A DNA stretch of 64,000 nt. Origin: Paenibacillus camelliae (GTDB taxonomy: Bacteria > Bacillota > Bacilli > Paenibacillales > Paenibacillaceae). A program made the position numbers and the translations under genes. The notes below the pieces were generated by a model, which saw nothing but the letters and a program-made list of their open reading frames with translations, had not been told where the DNA came from and searched no databases. The DNA lies in NCBI RefSeq assembly GCF_023715345.1, contig NZ_JAMBNY010000001.1, positions 1,054,001 through 1,118,000 on the forward strand. Direction: 5' to 3'. Positions 62,090 through 64,000 of the stretch are shown one piece after another (the first letter of the stretch is position 1; the number at the start of each line of letters is the position of its first letter).

Positions 62090-63119
62090 GACTCGTTGCC
62101 TCCCTTTCTGCTGTATAGTGCCTTGTATTCCAGCGATGAACGAGTGTTTTTCTGAATGTTTCTGACTGAATCAAGCATACGATAAGCACGACGCACGCTT
62201 TGACGACAAGCGTAATCTCAGGCGGAATACCAATCATATATATCGTTGTTGTGAGTGTTTGAATGATAAGTGCACCAATAATAGTACCAATGAGATAAAA
62301 GCGTCCGCCATTGAGTGAGGTCCCGCCAATAACGACGGCCAAGATCGCGTCAAGCTCATACCAAAGCCCTGCATTGTTACCATCTGCACTTGATACGTTG
62401 GAGCTGACCAATAATCCAGCAATTCCTGCACATAAGCCGCAAAAAACATATACCAACATTAGCACCATCACGGAGCGAATACCGGATAGACGACTCGCTT
62501 CAGGATTACAGCCTACTGCTTCAATAAATAACCCCAGTGCACTTTTACGCGTTAATAACAACGCAATGGCTAGCATTAGAGCAACGACAAACACAGAAAC
62601 CGGCAAAGCAGCCAAAGCACCTGTACCGATAAAAGCATATTTAGGACTGTTAACTGTAATAATTTGTCCGCTAGTAATGAGCTGTGCAATCCCTCTTCCT
62701 GCAACCATCAGAATAAGTGTTGCAATAATAGGCTGAATACCTGCTTTTGCAACGAGTAAGCCATTCCACAAGCCTAGAAAAAGGGAGAGCAACAAGGCCA
62801 TTCCCATAGCTGACAGCACTAAAGATAAAGTGTTTTGATCATTTCCTCTGCTAATAATCAGGCAGCTTAGTGCTCCTGCAATCGCTACGATCGAGCCTAC
62901 AGATAGATCAATGCCCTTTGTAGCGATGACAAGCGTCATCCCTATAGAAACTAGCATTAATGGGGCTCCAAAATTCAATATATCAATTAAACTACCGTAC
63001 AGCTTTCCATCTCTAACAACGATACTAAAAAAGTCAGGTGAATATATGAAATTAAACAACAATAAAGAAAATAATATGGCAACCGGCCAAAATAAATGAT
63101 GTTTATAAAGTTGTCTCAT
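62076..63119 (-). CDS. ytfT: CUT2 sugar ABC transporter permease (YtfT-like)
   Basis: 347 residues, multi-spanning. RbsC-family signatures are VSIGMTLVIATKGIDLSVGS, RLSGIRSVMVLMLVYVFCG and LAVVIGGTSLNGGRFYLIGT. It follows the ATPase gene by 5 nt and overlaps the second permease by 14 nt, so the three are co-translated. The partner binding protein is probably the YtfQ-like lipoprotein at 55.3-56.3 kb. Confidence 0.88.
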   Translation of the reverse strand: MRQLYKHHLFWPVAILFSLLLFNFIYSPDFFSIVVRDGKLYGSLIDILNFGAPLMLVSIGMTLVIATKGIDLSVGSIVAIAGALSCLIISRGNDQNTLSLVLSAMGMALLLSLFLGLWNGLLVAKAGIQPIIATLILMVAGRGIAQLITSGQIITVNSPKYAFIGTGALAALPVSVFVVALMLAIALLLTRKSALGLFIEAVGCNPEASRLSGIRSVMVLMLVYVFCGLCAGIAGLLVSSNVSSADGNNAGLWYELDAILAVVIGGTSLNGGRFYLIGTIIGALIIQTLTTTIYMIGIPPEITLVVKACVVLIVCLIQSETFRKTLVHRWNTRHYTAEREATSHVNQ

Positions 63120-63124
63120 CTACA

Positions 63125-64000
63125 CTAACCTCCTGCGATCGTCTTCATAATGGAGTGCTCTGTCATTTCCTGGTCGCTAATCTCCTTAATTTTACGACGA
63201 TCTCTTAGCACAGCAATTCTATGGCTGACACGTAAAACTTCTTCCAGCTCTGAGGAAATAAAAAGAACGGACATTCCTTTTGCCGAGAGATCCAGCACTA
63301 AGCGTTGAATTTCAGTTTTTGCACCAACATCGATCCCTCTCGTTGGCTCATCCAATATAAGCAGCTTTGGTTGCGTTAACAGCCAACGTGCTAAAAGAAC
63401 CTTTTGCTGGTTGCCTCCGCTTAAATTTTTTATGAGCTGCTCTGTATGTGGAGGGTTAATATTCAATAGCTGAATATAATGCTCTGCGATCTCATTTTGT
63501 TTTTTACGTGAGAGCGGCTTATACCAGCCACGTGTCGATTGTAGTGCCACGATAATATTTTCTCTTACCGTCAACTCATCCAATATTCCTTCAGTTTTTC
63601 GATTCTCCGAGCAGAAAGCAACACCATGCTCGATGGCCTTTCGAGGTGACTGAATATGCTGGTTAGCCTTGCTCATTCGTACCGTACCTTGGTCTAGCGC
63701 ATCAGCTCCAAAAAATAAGCGAGCAGTCTCCGTTCTTCCTGATCCAAGTAATCCAGCTAGACCGATGACTTCACCTTTACGCAGCTTTAGATCAAATGGT
63801 TCAATTGCTCCCTTACGTGCTGCTTGCTTTGCCTCTGCAATAATCTCGTTCCCTTCGAATTGCTCACTAGCTGATTTGCTAGGAAGCTTTTCGAGCTGCG
63901 TCAAATCCTTCCCTATCATCTGTGAAACGAGCTCCAGCTTCGGCAAGTCCTTTGCCATATATTCACCTACTAAATTTCCATTGCGCAAAATTGTAATACG
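63125..64000 (-). CDS. ytfR: CUT2 sugar ABC transporter ATPase (YtfR/RbsA-like), C-terminal part (partial)
   Basis: 291 residues are visible; the gene runs off the right edge, so the N-terminal ATPase domain is missing from view. The frame is open to 64000 (RITILRNGN, end of the first half). The second nucleotide-binding domain has the variant Walker A GLLGSGRTE, the signature LSGGNQQKVLLARWL and Walker B LLILDEPTRGIDVG. Such tandem-domain ATPases energise RbsC-type permeases. It is followed by the two permease genes at 5 nt. Confidence 0.92.
   Translation of the reverse strand, partial: RITILRNGNLVGEYMAKDLPKLELVSQMIGKDLTQLEKLPSKSASEQFEGNEIIAEAKQAARKGAIEPFDLKLRKGEVIGLAGLLGSGRTETARLFFGADALDQGTVRMSKANQHIQSPRKAIEHGVAFCSENRKTEGILDELTVRENIIVALQSTRGWYKPLSRKKQNEIAEHYIQLLNINPPHTEQLIKNLSGGNQQKVLLARWLLTQPKLLILDEPTRGIDVGAKTEIQRLVLDLSAKGMSVLFISSELEEVLRVSHRIAVLRDRRKIKEISDQEMTEHSIMKTIAGG

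Overview
The window looks like chromosome from a Paenibacillus-type Firmicute (Paenibacillaceae). Supporting this are strong GGAGG ribosome binding sites, several YesMN-style histidine kinase/AraC response regulator pairs beside LplABC-type sugar transporters, a cell-surface galactanase anchored by SLH domains, and LiaRS, PspA and YugN homologues. I see no rRNA, tRNA, CRISPR array, insertion sequence or prophage. Most genes are on the minus strand.

Layout. (1) 1-5.4 kb: the visible part of a membrane-bound AraC regulator, a cytoplasmic GHL6-type glycosidase and a sugar-binding lipoprotein with a clear sigma-A promoter and cre site. (2) 5.4-17.5 kb: a glycolate module. A minus-strand operon holds malate synthase G, an unusual cytoplasmic glycosidase and glycolate oxidase GlcE-GlcF-GlcD. 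Divergent from it are an IclR regulator and then a fumarylacetoacetase-family enzyme with an ACT-domain malic enzyme. A shared 7-6-7 palindrome overlaps the -10 boxes of both enzyme operons, and a half-site follows the iclR -10. Together they would take glycolate to glyoxylate, malate and pyruvate. (3) 17.5-23.4 kb: an orphan PhnM and a LacI-controlled ThuA plus two Gfo/Idh oxidoreductases. (4) 23.5-28.1 kb: housekeeping prfC and zwf and a membrane-anchored protein. (5) 28.4-32.6 kb: a Lia/Psp-type envelope-stress operon with a LiaI-like protein, two PspA paralogues around a PspC, then LiaS and LiaR, but no LiaF. (6) 32.7-42.2 kb: a kinase/regulator pair, two CUT1 permeases and two paralogous binding proteins with a YugN gene between them. 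(7) 43.6-55.1 kb: a second kinase/regulator pair, a binding protein, two permeases and a secreted GH53 endo-galactanase. (8) 55.3-64 kb: a YtfQ-like binding protein, a plus-strand kinase-regulator-binding protein trio and a YtfR/YtfT/YjfF-type (galactofuranose-class) transporter whose ATPase runs off the window.

Regions 7 and 8 plausibly cooperate: the surface GH53 cuts galactan, the CUT1 system imports oligosaccharides, and the CUT2 system imports released monosaccharides. The cre sites point to CcpA control.

The most unusual structure is a family of about 170-bp intergenic elements. They lie just after the stop codons of lacI, zwf and a response regulator gene, always in the same orientation to transcription. 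Their stems differ in sequence between copies in compensating ways, which indicates a conserved folded element rather than chance repeats.
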